A stretch of DNA of 64,000 nt from Begonia masoniana (GCA_022432975.1 CM039502.1:75170286-75234285), one strand, 5' to 3'; positions 10,310 through 22,995 are shown, counted from the first letter of the stretch. The notes: generated from the sequence alone by a model not told the origin. Numbers and translations: made by a program.

Positions 10310-13300
10310 TTGATAGTGTCTAAGGAAAACTCAAGGTCATCTGAGGAATGGATTCTGGATTCGGACTACACATTTCATATGTGTCTCAATCGAGAATGCT
10401 TTTTAACTTATGAAACTGTGACAAAAAGAACTGTATTAATGGAAAATAATGCATCGTGTAAGATTGCAGGAATTGGTACAGTGAGAATCAAAATGTATGA
10501 CGTAGTAGTCAGGACACTTGGTGAAGTGCGACACGTTCCCGAACTACAGAGAAATTTGATCTCGTTGAGTACTCTGGATATTAATGGGTACAAGTACACC
10601 GGTGAAGGTGGAGTTTTGAAGATCGGTCAAGGTTCCCTTGTTATGATGAAAGGACAGAGAAAGTCTGGAAATCTGTATGTTTTGCAGGGTTCTACAGTTG
10701 TTGGGGATGTGGCTGTTAGTACTTCAATGTCAGATGAAGATCTCACCAGTTTATGGCATATGCGTCTGAGACACATGAGTGAGCATGGTTTGTCTGAATT
10801 AAGCAAAAGGGGACTTTTGAATGGTCAGAGTACCAATAAATTACAGTTTTGCGAGCATTGTCTAGCTGGGAAACGGAAAAGAGTCAAATTTGCTATGGGC
10901 ACTCACAATTCAAAAGAGATTCTAGATTATATTCACTCAGATCTATAGGGACCAGCACAGGTGCCTTCCAAGGGAGGGGTACATTATATGTTAATATTCA
11001 TTGATGATTTCTCCAGAAAAGTATGGGTATTCTTCTTGAAGAAAAAGAGTGATGTATTTTCTACTTTCAAGGATTGGAAAACGATGGTTGAAAAGCAGAC
11101 AGAGAGGCAGGTAAAACATCTTCGCATCGATAATGGGTTGGAGTTTTGTTCAGAGGAGTTCAATTCTTTTTGTAGAACAGAAGGAATTTTGAGGCATCTG
11201 ACAATCCCGGGGACTCCACAGCAGAATGGTGTAGCAGAGAGAATGAATATGACTTTGATGGAAAAGGTTCGGTGTATGCTCTCAAGTTCAGGTTTACCAA
11301 AGTCATTTTGGGCTAAAACTGCAGAAACTGCTTGTTACATTGTAAATCGTTCTCCAAGTACTGCTCTTAATAAGAAAACTACTGAAGAAGTTTGGTCTGG
11401 TACTCCTGCCGATTATTCAGTTTTGAGAGTGTTCGGTCGCCCTGCATATGCTCATGTTGATCAGGGTAGGTTAGAATCAAGATCACTAAAGTGTGTATTC
11501 ATTGGATACAAGTCTAGGGTAAAGGGATACAAATTATGGTGTCCAGGACATAATAAAGTCAGATACAGTAGAGATGTGGTATTTGACGAGACTGCTATGT
11601 TGAATAAACCATCTCCAGAGGTCTTTCAAGAAAAGACTAATCAATATCTAGTGGGAATTTTGAAGTTGAACTTAGATCAGGGTCGACATCAGGATCTTCA
11701 GTTCAAGACAGTTCAGAAACACATGATGACATTGTTCCTCTACAGTCACCAGTATTGGCTTCCCCACAATATTGCATTGCCAAAAATAGACCTAGGAGGG
11801 AGATCAGACCTCCACAGAAATATGGGAAAGTAGATTTAGTTGATTATGCTTTGAGTGTAGCTGAAAACATTGATGCATGTGATGAACCATCTATCTATTC
11901 AGAGGCAGTAAGTTCAAAGGATTGTGAAAAATGGATGATTGTTATGCAGGAGGAGATAGAGTCTCTTCAGAATGATGACACGTGGAACTTAGTCGAGTTG
12001 ACTAAGGATAAGAAATCTGTTAATTGCAAATGGGTGTTCAAGAGAAAGGAAGGTACACCGGGTGTTGAAGAAGACAGGTACAAAGCACGTCTGGTTGTTA
12101 CAGTCAGATTCCAAGTGTAGACTTCACTGATGTGTTTTCTCAGTTGTTAAGCACAGCTCGATTCGAGCTTTGTTAGGCGTTGTGACTATGCACGACCTTG
12201 AGCTTGAGCAGTTGAATGTGAAAACTGTATTTTTACATGGAGAACTTGAGGAGGACATCTATATGTAGCAACCTGAAGGTTTCAAATTTCCCGGAAAGGA
12301 GACTTATGTTTGTTCGTTGAAAAAGTCTCTCTATGGTCTAAAGCAATCGCCAAGACAGTGGTATAAGAGATTTGATTCATACATGTCTGATCAAGGTTTC
12401 AGAAGGAGCAAATATGACAGTTGTGTTTACATAAAGAATAGCAAGAATGGGTCAGTGATTTATTTGCTCTTATATGTAGATGATATGTTAATAGCAGCTA
12501 AAGATATAGAAGATAACAAAAGGGTTAAAGTACAATTGAGTAATGAATTTGAGATGAAAGATTTGGGAGCCGCCAAAAGAATTTTTGGTATGGAAATACA
12601 GAGAGATAGGAAAGCTGGTAAACTGTACCTAAGTCAAAAGGGGTATATTTAGAAGGTTCTCTATAGGTTTAACATGAATAAATCTAAGCCTGTTAGTATT
12701 TCATTAGCAGCTCATTTCAAACTTTCATCTACTTTATGTCCTCAGTCAGATGAAGAAGTTAATTATATGTCACGAGTTCCATATTCTAGTGCAGTGGGAT
12801 CGCTTATGTATGCTATGGTTTGAACGCGTCTAGATTTATCTTACGCAGTCAGTGCAGTAAGTAGATACATGGCAAATCCAAGAAATGAACACTGGAAAGC
12901 TTTTCAGTGGATTCTTAGGTATCTGCAGGGGACTAGTGATATATGTCTTCAATTTTGAAGAAATAAAGATCCAATAATTGGATACGTTGATTCTGACTAT
13001 GCAGGAGATCTTGATAAAAGAAGATCTCTCACAGGATATGTTTTTACAGTTGGAGGTTGTGCCATCAGTTGGAGAGCTACTTTACAAGATACCATTGCGT
13101 TGTCTACTATAGAGGCAGAATATATGACTATTACAGAAGCATGCAAGGAAGTCATATGGTTGAAAGGTTTGTTTAGTGAGCTCAATAAAGAATTGCAGAT
13201 TTCCTCAATATTTTGCAACAGTCAGAGTGCTATTTTTCTCACCAAAGATCAGATGTTTCATGAAAAGACGAAGCACATTGATATTTGTTATCATTTTGTT

Positions 13301-13435
13301 CGTGATGTGATTGCTCGTGGTGATTTCGCAGTGAGTAAGATTAGTACTCATGATAACTCTGCTGACATGATGACCAAGATTTTGCCCACATCTAAGTTCA
13401 AACTTTGTTTGAGCTTGGTTGGTATTAGTTGCTGA
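10310..13435 (+). pseudogene. Copia copy 2 pol (protease, integrase, RT, RNase H)
   Basis: Domains run in copia order. Protease at about 10340-10420 has the active-site word as DSD instead of DSG. The integrase HHCC region and core lie at 10740-11400. Reverse transcriptase spans 11840-12650 with YVDDML at about 12475. RNase H runs from 12970 to 13435 with a [14 protein letters not shown] word and an ADMMTK...LP end. Breaks are an in-frame TAG at 10946-10948 where a Trp is expected just before the integrase core, a frame change near 11700, missing bases near 12100, and further stops near 12266, 12650, 12820 and 12955. Stops are few, so this copy is far better preserved than copy 1. It cannot make a working polyprotein. 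Confidence 0.87.
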
Positions 13436-13525
13436 TTTTGCTCTGAGGGGCTTTTATGGTGGAGGAGCTTTGCTGGAGTTTTGGAGTATATTTTTATGCA
13501 GTAGAATTCGTGTCAAGGTGGAGAT

Positions 13526-13774
13526 TGTTAGTTTCGGTGTGACCCGATTTCTAACTGGGCCAGGCCGGTACGGCCCACGTTGTGAATCTCAGATGACTAG
13601 GGTTTTCTTATTATGTATAAATATATACTTGTACGGCAAAACTCATTGTACCTTGATTTTACACAGTGATTTCTCCTCTGCCCGTGATTTTTTCCCCTTC
13701 TAGGGTTTCCACGTAAATCTTGGTGTCCACTGTTTCTCATTTTTCTTTTTCATTTTCAGTTCGGTTTTTCAACA
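13526..13774 (+). repeat. Copia LTR 3 (outer 3')
   Basis: 249 bp, preceded by GTCAAGGTGGAGAT. It differs from LTR 2 at about ten positions, nearly all transitions plus one added C, which gives a real divergence signal (about 4%) between the two LTRs of copy 2. Confidence 0.93.
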
Positions 13775-13779
13775 GAACC
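13775..13779. other. Right target-site duplication of the copia array (GAACC)
   Basis: GAACC directly after the terminal CAACA, matching 3166-3170. Confidence 0.85.
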
Positions 13780-14812
13780 AAACGAGCCAAATTAAAAATA
13801 TGGACCAAAATAAAAATGGCATCACGGCTTGGATCCATACGAGTCATAACTTGGCACATGTCAGAACCTCACGCATCAAACCAACATAATTTCTGATGAT
13901 CTCCTTTCAGGAATCCATTGATTCCTTTCTATTTTTGTCCCATTTTCCATAATTTCTGGTACAAAATTTATTTAAAATGGCCTTAATATAATTTTATGCA
14001 TTTAGATATGATTTTTGATCCAAAATTTTATTAGTTCGGACTTGGGTAATCTCAGCTTTTCTTAAAGCTTAGTTTGTTAAAAACAAACCAAGAAGAAAGA
14101 TTTAAAGAAAATCAATCTTACCTCCAAAATTCTGTCTCCTACGGAGATATGAACCCAACAACAAAAGTTTCATATCGCCCCAAGAATCCCACGTAAAAAG
14201 GTGAGTTTTTGTGTAAGAATCCAAATCTTCAAGCCATAAAGAGAATAAGAGAAGAAATTTTTTTCACCAACCTTCAAAGATCAACGAAGAAAATCAGCAG
14301 TAGTTGTATCTGAATCTTCTTCGTTTTGATTAAAATTCTGATCAATTTTCTAAGAGGGAATAATTAAAGAGAATATCATCAGAAAAATCTGAAACCGCCA
14401 CCATTTGAAATTGGTATTTTTAAATTTAATAATAAGAAAAAATATACCATAAAATCGGTGATTTCCACATGAGGACTCCCAACTAGAATTAAATTACCAA
14501 ACACATTCAATGTATAACTGATGTAGGCAGCCGACTGCGAAGAAAAAGAAGAAGAGTTTTAAGGAGGAAAGAGGAGAAGAAGAGGTTGGAGAATGGAGTG
14601 TTTTCATTTAACCAAATGTTCTTCAAAATTTTCATTTTCCAAGTTACAGCACAGTGCTGAACTTTAAATAGAAAAATGTGACATTACTCCAGAAGTTTGA
14701 AAGAGATAATTTAAAATAACAAAGCTAACCCTAAAAGATGAAAGACTTAACTTTGACTAAAATAAATAAAACATACAATAATAAAAAAAAATATTAGATG
14801 ATGTATACATCA
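13780..14812 (-). repeat. Part of the 3' LTR of the gypsy element
   Basis: On the minus strand this begins at 14812 with TGATGTATACATCA, a perfect 14-bp palindrome (14799-14812), directly after a purine-rich tract. It runs about 1 kb to the copia target site. No gene is seen. The LTR presumably continues in 3165-2426. Confidence 0.6.
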
Positions 14813-15141
14813 ACTCTCCCGAGGTAGGAGAAACAACCCAATAAAGTTGATGGAACCATAAGGTAGCAAGCTGATCAATCTCCCAACCATAAGTTACGCG
14901 ACTAAACGATCTTCTTTTGACGTCTATAAACTTGTGTGACTGGAGATCTAGATTGAGAATCTTTCTAAACTGTTATAGAATCTGGTAAAGAAAGATCTTG
15001 ATGACTCCAAAAGTACTCCAATAGGTCTAAGTTCAAGTGCTGAAGTGTCACTCTAGAAATCCACGTACAATTGCTATTTGGTCAATCCACTCAACGGACT
15101 AAGAAGCGTTGAGTCTCACCTTCATTAGTAAATACAATCTG

Positions 15142-15380
15142 TTAATCTAAAATAACATAAATTTTATCCTTATGTGTTGTGACATAAGATGTTGGGGAAG
15201 CAGAGTTAGCAAATGTAAGATCAAAATTGATATAAGGAGGTAGGAAAGGATCACCAGATGGATTAAAATGACCTTTATATGCTACCAAGTCTTCAACATT
15301 AAAAGTATGATGATAACCAAAATGATGTGAGAGATCAACGAAATATGCATTTGTGTCAATTCGCTTTAAAATTTTACAAA
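15142..15380 (-). pseudogene. Gypsy integrase C-terminus (GPY/F-like module)
   Basis: Minus-strand reading from 15380 to a TAA at 15142-15144. It shows the K-I-L-K-R-I, N-A-Y, V-D-L and F-N-V-E-D-L words that end plant gypsy integrases, then a tail of about 40 residues. It is cut off from the rest of integrase at 17900 by a solo LTR. Confidence 0.75.
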
Positions 15381-15384
15381 GACC

Positions 15385-17895
15385 TGTAACGTCCCTAGTT
15401 CTATCCCCTTAAAATTCCCGTAAAATTTTTCATTTGATAAACATTTAGTAAACTTTTATTTTTAAACATTAAATCAAAGCTTCCGGTATACGAAATAGAT
15501 TGAAATTCCTCTAAATAAAACAATATAAACATATATAGAATAAAACATCAAAAAGCAATCGGCCAAAGGGGTAAAATCGCCCGAACCAATGAAATTACAC
15601 AGGCGATCGATTGCCCCTTCAACAGGCGATCGATCTCCCCATCAACAGCCGATCCATCGGCTGAACAGCGCTCTGTTTCCAGAACACATTGGCCAGCAGG
15701 AGCGCCGATCGATCGCCCTCTCTAGCAATCGATTGGCACTCTCTCTGGATTTTGAAATCCAGAGAGCTGCCATCCATTCATCGTTTTCCTTTCGTTCCAC
15801 CTGCATACTTCCCACCTCTAGTTTCTCCTCCTTCGTCTTTCTCTACATCATACTACAACAAAACACTTCAACCCACACATATTTCTCTAAACCAACAATC
15901 GCCTAAACCGACTCGATACGCACTTGAAAACATAATAGAATTTCATGAAAACGAACTGCGTAGATCATTTTAAAAACTAATCAATTCCTATGAAACTTAA
16001 AAGAAAACTCCAAGCAGTTCCAGTAAGATTTCAAAAGCATCACGACTAACCTATCCAATCGGAAGCTAACAATCGTACGAAGACCATACAAAAGAGAATT
16101 TACTCATAATTCATCAAAATACTTTCATTAACATATAAACTCTCATACGAGCACTACATCGACCTACATGTACTATCAATACATTTTCTACTCGTCTCTA
16201 ACTCAAAATACCTTTACATCGCCCCCCACGGGGTCAAAAGTCGCACCGACTACGCCAGTACACTCCCACGGGCACCCTTCTTCAACCTGCGTGTCCATCT
16301 AGCAGAGGAACGTCTTCCTCATCTGTTTCGAGTTCACCTATACCATAACGACACCTATGAGAATAAATCTCAGTAAGTTCCATAAATGCTAATGCATGAA
16401 CATGTATATGCAATTTTCGTTAATTCAGTCCATTCATTTCGTTTATCGTTCCGTATTAGTCGTCTTAGTCGTCTCATTTCATTTGTCTTAGTCGTCTCAT
16501 TTCAGTCGTCTTAGTCGTCTCATTTCATTTCATTACATTTTCTTTCATGAACTTCATACATAAACCCATTTTTCATGACATTTGTAAAACAATGATGCAT
16601 GAGCAATTTAACGCATAACATAAACATAAACAGTAGGAATACCCTCAAAACTGAACAAACATGCCTTATAAAAACAACTAAACTTAAGTTACCCAACAAA
16701 ACATAAAACATACATTTCACCTCAACAATCCTCGATCAACAAAACTGACATATGGTGTATGCCAATCGGCCACAATAAGTCATGAAAACTTACATGTCGT
16801 CTGTAGCGTACCGAGCACCTCGTCTCGGGCCTTCTCACCTAAATTAATCCATAACATTCATTGTCAAAACTGACTAAACATTCCGACTTCGAAAATTACG
16901 AAACTCCTAACTAAAGAAAATTTTCTAAAACTTTAATTAACCTCTCTCGGGCATTTCATCGAGCAATTTACGCTCACAAATTATCAAACTCCATTAATGG
17001 CTTCTCTTCATACTCCAACAACCAAAACCGACCCTAATTTTTCATCAATAACTATACTTTCGCCTAACTATCAACAATAGTCGAAAATGCATCACCAATG
17101 AGCATTAATTTCGTTAAACTATCGATTTCTAACAAAACCTACGATTTCTCAACCCTAAACCGAATAAACCCTAACCGAAATCAACTTTTAAAAATTGAAA
17201 CTAAATACCTAGGATAGTAGAGTCTTACCTAGAACGTCAATTAGGAAAGAAAAATTGAAGAAGAAACGCCGGAGGAGGAGACATTGGCCGTGGAGTGATC
17301 GGCGAAAGGAGAAGGGAGAAACGCCAGAGAGAGGAAGAATGCTCTCTGGAGTTCTCTCGTGAAATGGAGAAACAAATGAGGGGAGGGGGGTATTTGTTAA
17401 ATTAAAATATTATATACCTAATTACAAGTTTGCCCCTCATCATAATATTTTACATATTCTGTTATTTCGCCAATCAATTTGAATTCTCCGAAACTTCCTT
17501 GTTTCACCAAATTTTCCAACTTATTACTAGGGCTCTAATAAAACCTTCCGTTCGTAAAACGGACTTAATTTACTATTTTTACGAATTAGAACGCTATAAG
17601 GTTAAAAACGGAAACCCGAGCATTACACTACCGATTTGGATTTCTGAATTTTTCATATTTCTCCTAAAATTCATATTAATCGTAAGGGTTCTATTAACCT
17701 TTATATTACGATAAATATAAAAACTCATAATTTGGCATTACATCTCTAAAAATTCTCTCATTTCTCCAGATACTCCAATTTATTTATAAGGTTCCAATAA
17801 AACTTCTCATTTGCAAAACGGGCTTAATTTGACATATTTACGAAAATGTTATTCATATGCAGAAAATTGAAAACCCGTCGAAAATCGGGTGTTAC
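15385..17895 (-). mobile_element. Solo LTR A (about 2.5 kb, minus)
   Basis: Starts TGTAACGTCC (plus), ends GGGTGTTAC, and is flanked by GACC (15381-15384 and 17896-17899), a short match that suggests a slightly eroded 5-bp TSD. It splits the gypsy integrase. In its own sense (minus) the order is a GTAACACCCG terminus, CT-rich leader (about 17400-17240), donor-like AG/GTAAGA at 17228, a CTTAGTCGTCTCATTTCA tandem block (16455-16535), a GGTATAGGTGAACTCG core (about 16345-16330), and GGCGATYGAT words (15600-15740). Parts align with LTR C (26675-28928), for example the stretch around 17080-17170 against 27150-27230. No internal region or second LTR is present. Confidence 0.82.
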
Positions 17896-17899
17896 GACC

Positions 17900-19676
17900 A
17901 ATACTACGAACTTGCAATTAAGAACCTGATACGGATGAACGCCGCTCAGGGTGAAGTCGAACCATAACATAATCTCCAATATTAAATTCAACATATCGTT
18001 TGTGTGAATAAACTCGTAGTTTATATGATGTTTTACCAACCTCTATTTGTTTATTGATCTTTACATGCAAATCATGAAGATTTTGTGCAAAACTTTCGGC
18101 CAACATAGACACACTAGCATGCGGTAACATAGGGAGGAGGTCTAAGGGCTTCTTAGGTTTAAAGCCATGAACAACTTCAAAAGGACTCATACCTATAAAT
18201 CAGTTCACGGAGCTATTATATGCAATCTGGGCAGTGGGGATAATCAAATCACAATTCCTGAGATTTTCTTTGACCAGACACCGTAGCAAGTTACCAAGGC
18301 TTCGATTAATAACTTCGTTTGACCATCGGTTTGAGGATGATAAGCAGTTAAAAATTTTAGTGTTGTGCCTACCATGTGCCATAAAGTTCTCCAAAAATGA
18401 CTAGTAAAACACACATCCCTATCTGAAACAATGGCTTTGGGGAGACAATATAATTTGATAATCTCATTGAAATACAAGCGAGTTACTTTAGATGCGTCAG
18501 ACGTTTTATTACATGGAATAAATTGGGTCATTTTTAAGAAACGATCTACAACGACAAAAATAGAATCATATTTGTTTGGGGTGCTCGAAATTCCGAGCAC
18601 AAAATCCATACTAACATTCTCCCAATGACGATTAAGGATAGGGATAGGTGTGTAAAGACCAGTACTTTGTCATCTTTGTTTAGCCGATTGACAAATTCTG
18701 CAGGTGCTAACTATCTTGCCTACATCTTTCTTCAAGTTAGGCCAATAGAATTGATGTTCAACTTCTTCAATCGTTTTATCACGTCCAAAATGACCAGCTA
18801 ATCCTCCTGCATGAATTTCCCAAATTATGAACTCTCTAACTGATGTTTGATGAATGCACAACTTGTTAGTTTTAAAAAGATAACCATCATTTAGATGAAA
18901 GACACTGTTGTTGTTAAATTGCCCATTTTTTAAAGTAAGAACAATATCTTTAAAATTAGGGCAAGACTCATAATCCTCTTTGAGTCTTTTGAAGTCGATG
19001 ATTTTAGCACTCATGTAACTTAGTAGAGATATGCGGCGACTTAATGCATCAACTACTTGATTCTCCACACCTTTTCTATATTTCAGTACGAATGAGTATG
19101 CTTGCAGATACTCAGCCCAACGACCATGTCGAAAGTTCAACCGTTTTTGGGAATTGAGATATCGTAAGGCTTCATGGTAAGAATAAAACACGAATTCTTG
19201 AGGTAACAGGTAATGACGCCAATAGCGTAGAGCTTGCACAACTGTATACAATTCTCTATCATATGTTGAATATCGTTGTTTGGTATCATTCAACTTTTCA
19301 CTGAAACAAGCGATGAGATGTCATTCCTAGCTAAGAACGCCACCAATCCCCACTCCTGATGCGTCGTATTCAACCTCAAAAACTTTGGAGAAATCTGGAA
19401 GTTGCATTACTGGAGCTTCCGCCATTTGAATTTTAATATTATTGAAGGCTTTAGATGCTGCTAGTGTCCAACAAAATTTGCCTCTTTTCATGCACTTAGT
19501 AATAGGAGCCATAATTGTACTGAATCCTTTGATGAAACGACGATAAAAGGTAGCTAGTTCATGAAAACTTCGGACATCATTTAAACTTTTAGGCTAAGGC
19601 CATTCAACAATCGCCTTAACCTTTATGAGATCAGGGGATACTCCTGTCGTAGAGACTATAAAGCCCAATAAGGTAA
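17900..19676 (-). pseudogene. Gypsy RT end, RNase H and integrase
   Basis: Minus-strand pieces in order. The RT C-terminus and RNase H (19676-19060) carry F-Y-R-R-F-I and [12 protein letters not shown] words. The integrase zinc region follows (about 18900-18670; H...H...CRICQSAK). The integrase core (18609-18244) has MDFVLGI, V-V-V-D-R-F and A-Y-H-P-Q-T-D-G-Q. The C-terminal part (18190-17918) starts SPFEVVHGFKP. Stops and frame changes separate the pieces (near 19325, 18669 and 18243). It is collinear with plant Ty3/gypsy Pol and not functional. Confidence 0.87.
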
Positions 19677-20370
19677 CACTCTGTAGCACCCGGTTCTATT
19701 GAACCGAATTTAACTAACCATTTATAATGTGAGGATTTGGGAGAAAATGATGATTAGGTTAATAAATAACTATGCAAGGGCAAAAGAGTAATTAGCATTT
19801 TGAAAAATGGAAAATGTATTTAAGGAAGGGTTTAATGAGGTTTAGCCGCCACTATTCCCTCATTTCTCCTTTCTCGGTATTCAGCTCAGGCTCAGCAGAA
19901 CTCCAGGTGATTCTCCTTACCGATCCTCATTCCTCAACTAGGTAAGTTTTCCTTTCGTTCACTTGAGATTTCAGTGGTTAGATAGCAGAGGGAGCGCAAT
20001 GTATGTGTGTTATGTCGATATTGTGAATGAATGGAGTTCGGGATTTAGTACTGAGCTGAGAGTGTATAATGACCAGAACTTCCAAACTAGCTCCTTAGGT
20101 TTCTGAGTGATGTAGGATACAGTTAGTGGTAATCTAATCGGTATTCTGCTTATGAAACTAGGTGGGCAAGGCATACAGAGTAGTTGAAAACGAGTGATTT
20201 CCAGGAGATCAGGTAAGTAATGTTTGTTTGTGCCTTTGGGCCTACATCACAAAACGTTAGGTTTGTATTTACTTGGATGTGTTTGTATGTCATGCATCAT
20301 GTTTTCAAAATGTATACGAAAATGAATTTGAATACATATTGGTATGAAGAGGATTGAATGTGATGAAACA

Positions 20371-20595
20371 GCAAAGTGAATCAGACTTACTGTTAAGGGA
20401 ATTAATCCGCCCCTTAATGAGACAGTGGATATAAATATACTTTGGAAGAGCTGATCCAACTTCCAATTTCACAGGGGGATCTGAACATGTGAATCAGATT
20501 TACTGTTAAGGGAAATAATCCGCCCCTTAATGAGTCAGTGGATATATACTTTGGGAGAGTTGATCCAACTCCCAATTTCACAGGGGGATCTGAAT
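20371..20595 (+). repeat. Tandem block of LTR B (2 units of about 110 bp)
   Basis: The unit contains CTGTTAAGGGAA, CCGCCCCTTAATGAG and CAATTTCACAGGGGGATCTG. The second copy differs by a few bases and a short indel. It lies just 5' of the conserved LTR core. Confidence 0.85.
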
Positions 20596-21104
20596 CAGAA
20601 ACGATGAATGAGCAACTGAGATGAGAAAGTAGAAACTGCATGATTAGGAGTTTATGTTTCAGTAATTCATTTCATTTTGCATTACTTACTTAGCATTAGG
20701 CTAATAGATGAGTTTTGTGATGTAGGTGAAGAAGTGACAGCAGGTGTGTTTACTGAGTTCACTAAGGACTAGTCGGGTTGGAGGAGTGCACCTATTCAAT
20801 GTTCTGGCAGCTGATGGGGCGGTTTAACTGATGTCTGTCAGTGTGGAGGACTAGTAGTTAAAGATTCAGTCTGAGTATGTTGAGTTTTCATGACAGAATT
20901 GATTTCAAAGTTTTGAACATGTTTTGAGTTTTCCTTCCTGATAACCGTATCTTGTTGGGTCTAGATGTTAGTACTTGCTGAATTTTGAGTAATGCAATGG
21001 TTGAATCGTTTTTGAATGATTTCAGTAGAGTAAGTAAATCCTTTTCTGTAGTTGGAGTAGTGTTTTATAACGAGGAGTTGATGAAATGTTGTTTTGTTCT
21101 CTAT

Positions 21105-21490
21105 CGGTAGATGATGTCTATCGGTAGATGTTGAGTCATGGTTAAGTTGTCTATCGGAAGATGTTGTGTAGGTTTTTGTCGTCTAGCGATCGGCAGATGT
21201 TGGATGAAGGAATCATCCGGCTGACGTCATCGGTAGATGTCACGCGTTTGTCTATCGGAAGATGGAAATCTGCCGGCAGATGAATTTGTGTTGACTTCAT
21301 CGGCAGATGAAGTTGTGTATGAAGTTATGTTGACTTCATCGGCAGATGAAGTTATGTTGACTTCATCGGCAGATGGTGTTGCGTTGACGTCATCGGCAGA
21401 TGGTAATGCGTTGTTTGTGCACGTCATCGATAGAAGCCTTTTTGTTTTCATTTTTTTTGCTCCTTCCGTTGGCTTTGCTCATCGGCAGAT
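21105..21490 (+). repeat. Word block of LTR B (ATCGGYAGATG)
   Basis: A dozen or more copies of ATCGGTAGATG, ATCGGCAGATG or ATCGGAAGATG at irregular spacing. Several lie in 27-bp steps with TTGACTTCATCGGC. Two perfect TGACGTCA palindromes are embedded. The same words recur in LTR D and, inverted, in LTR F. Confidence 0.85.
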
Positions 21491-21782
21491 ACGTTGGATT
21501 TCCGCGATTTCTCCTAGTATTCCACAATTTTAAACTTTAATTCCAAACTACCGATTGTCTCTTAACATTTCAAACCATGATTTATAGTTTTGTTTTACTA
21601 CATTGCTGTTTAGAATTATTTCCGCTGCAAGTTTTAAATATTTTAAATTTTTAGAAAAAGTCAAATTTTGACTGTCGAGCGAAATTTTCTTTTTTTTTTA
21701 AATTTAGCATCAAGTCGTCATGGTTCGGTTCAGTGTTATGGGTAGCAAACCGGGTTCAGATGACTCGGGGCGTTACACACTC

Positions 21783-22330
21783 TCCGTAAAAAAATGCACA
21801 TTTTTAACATTGGCATAGAGACTTGAAGCCCGCAAAGTGGAACAAACTTGTTGGAGATGACTTCGATGTTGATCTATAGTTTGACTATAAACAAGGATAT
21901 CATCGAAATAAACAACTAAAAATTTACCGATAAAAGGTCTAAGAGCATGAGTCATTACTCTCATGAAGGTGTTTGTGGCATTGGTGAGTTCAAATGGCAT
22001 GACAAGCCACTCATAGAGGCCATCCTTTGTTTTGAAGGCGATCTTCCATTCATCACCTGGACAAATCCTTATTTGGTGATACCTACTTCTAAAGTCAATT
22101 TTCAAAAATATTCTAGCATGAGCCATTAAATCCAACAAATCAAGTCTAAGGATGGAAAAATGATATTTTACAATAATCTTGTTGATGAAACGACTATCAA
22201 TGCACATCCTCCAAGTGCTATTTTTTTTGGGTCAAAAGAACTGGAATTGCACAAGGGCTTAAACTTTCACGAATAAATCCTTTATTTAAAAGTTCATTTA
22301 CTTGTTGTTGGAGTTCAACATGCTCAGTGG
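21783..22330 (-). pseudogene. Gypsy reverse transcriptase (N-terminal and catalytic part)
   Basis: Minus-strand reading with the RT block [10 protein letters not shown], the [13 protein letters not shown] block, [15 protein letters not shown] and the catalytic [14 protein letters not shown] carries the two catalytic aspartates, so the active site itself is intact. The ORF is cut at the left by solo LTR B; the next residues of RT are found at 19676 and below. Upstream (22250-22330) the same frame is broken. Confidence 0.87.
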
Positions 22331-22594
22331 GTTCATTCTGTAGTGAAGTAAATTTGGAATGGATGCTCCAAAAATGAACTTAATTTCGTGTTGAATATCA
22401 TGTAATGGGGGTAATTGATTAGGGAGGTCTTCAGAAAAGACATCCTCAAATTCACCAATGATTGGTTGGGCTTTCGCAAGGTTATGAGTGGAGGATTTGA
22501 CAAACTCTCTACTACCAACACGATGAAGAAAACAAAATTGCGTTTAAGTGAACGCCCAAACTCCATAGGAGGAATAATATTTAACCCTTTGTAT

Positions 22595-22995
22595 TCAACA
22601 ATTTTCTTCGTTTGAGAGGACTCCAATGATTTTTGGGTTTAGAGGCAAAAGATTGAGGTAAATTTTCTTTCCCTGGAATACAAAAGAACAAGAATTTAAT
22701 CGACCATGGATAGTGACTTCCAAATCAAACAACCAAGGATGACCAAGGATGACATAACTGACATCCATAGGAATTACGTCACACCAGAGTTGGTCTTTGT
22801 ATTCAAGGAATTGAATAGGTACCAAACAACGCTCTTTCACAGATATGGAGGAAGTATCAATCCACGAAACATTGATGAGGAACTTGCTTTAATCCAAGAC
22901 GGGTTACAATAGTTACAGATACTGCATTAATACAGCTACCACTATCCACAATGATTTTGCAGCCTTTGTTATTTATTTTGATATATGTGTGAAAG
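22595..22995 (-). pseudogene. Gypsy aspartic protease region
   Basis: On the minus strand near 22960 the sequence encodes I-I-V-D-S-G-S, the aspartic protease active site. It continues to a V-I-L-G-H-P-W-L-F-D word (about 22740) typical of plant gypsy proteases and to the linker before RT. A stop near 22870 breaks the frame. Beyond 22995 toward 23200 an acidic linker (E-P-N-L-D-E-F-E-D-L-D) is readable. Confidence 0.78.

Larger units (their letters stand above)
3171..13774 (+). mobile_element. Tandem pair of Tork/Tnt1-like Ty1/copia elements sharing a central LTR
   Basis: The layout is LTR (3171-3418), internal 1 (3419-8349), LTR (8350-8597), internal 2 (8598-13525), LTR (13526-13774). The LTR-to-LTR periods are nearly equal (5179 and 5176 bp). 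Each internal region starts with a tRNA-Met primer-binding site and ends with a GGTGGAGAT polypurine tract. Domain order is gag, protease, integrase, reverse transcriptase, RNase H, which defines copia. Protein words resemble the Tnt1-94 type, so lineage Tork is likely. The array is bounded by one GAACC duplication, so it stems from one insertion followed by tandem duplication or by misassembly. Neither copy is intact. Confidence 0.93.
19682..21777 (+). mobile_element. Solo LTR B (2096 bp, plus) with TSD CACTC
   Basis: Runs TGTAGCACCCGG to GGGGCGTTACA with a perfect 5-bp duplication CACTC at 19677-19681 and 21778-21782, interrupting the gypsy RT. Inside are a leader ending in donor-like AG/GTAAGT at 19942, a second donor-like site at 20213, a two-unit tandem block of about 110 bp (20371-20595), the conserved core (20680-20745), and 12 or more copies of ATCGGYAGATG-like words (21105-21490). 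Perfect TGACGTCA sites lie at 21222-21229 and 21385-21392. No coding sequence is seen. A solo LTR forms by recombination between the two LTRs of a full element. Confidence 0.9.

Noticed and set aside
3171..13774. Two independent copia insertions side by side
   Set aside because: Only three LTRs are present, the outer TSD is shared, and both copies carry the same protease and zinc-knuckle changes.
15589..15973. Short ORFs at 15.6-15.9 kb as a gene
   Set aside because: They lie inside solo LTR A in its GGCGATYGAT word block and show no domain.
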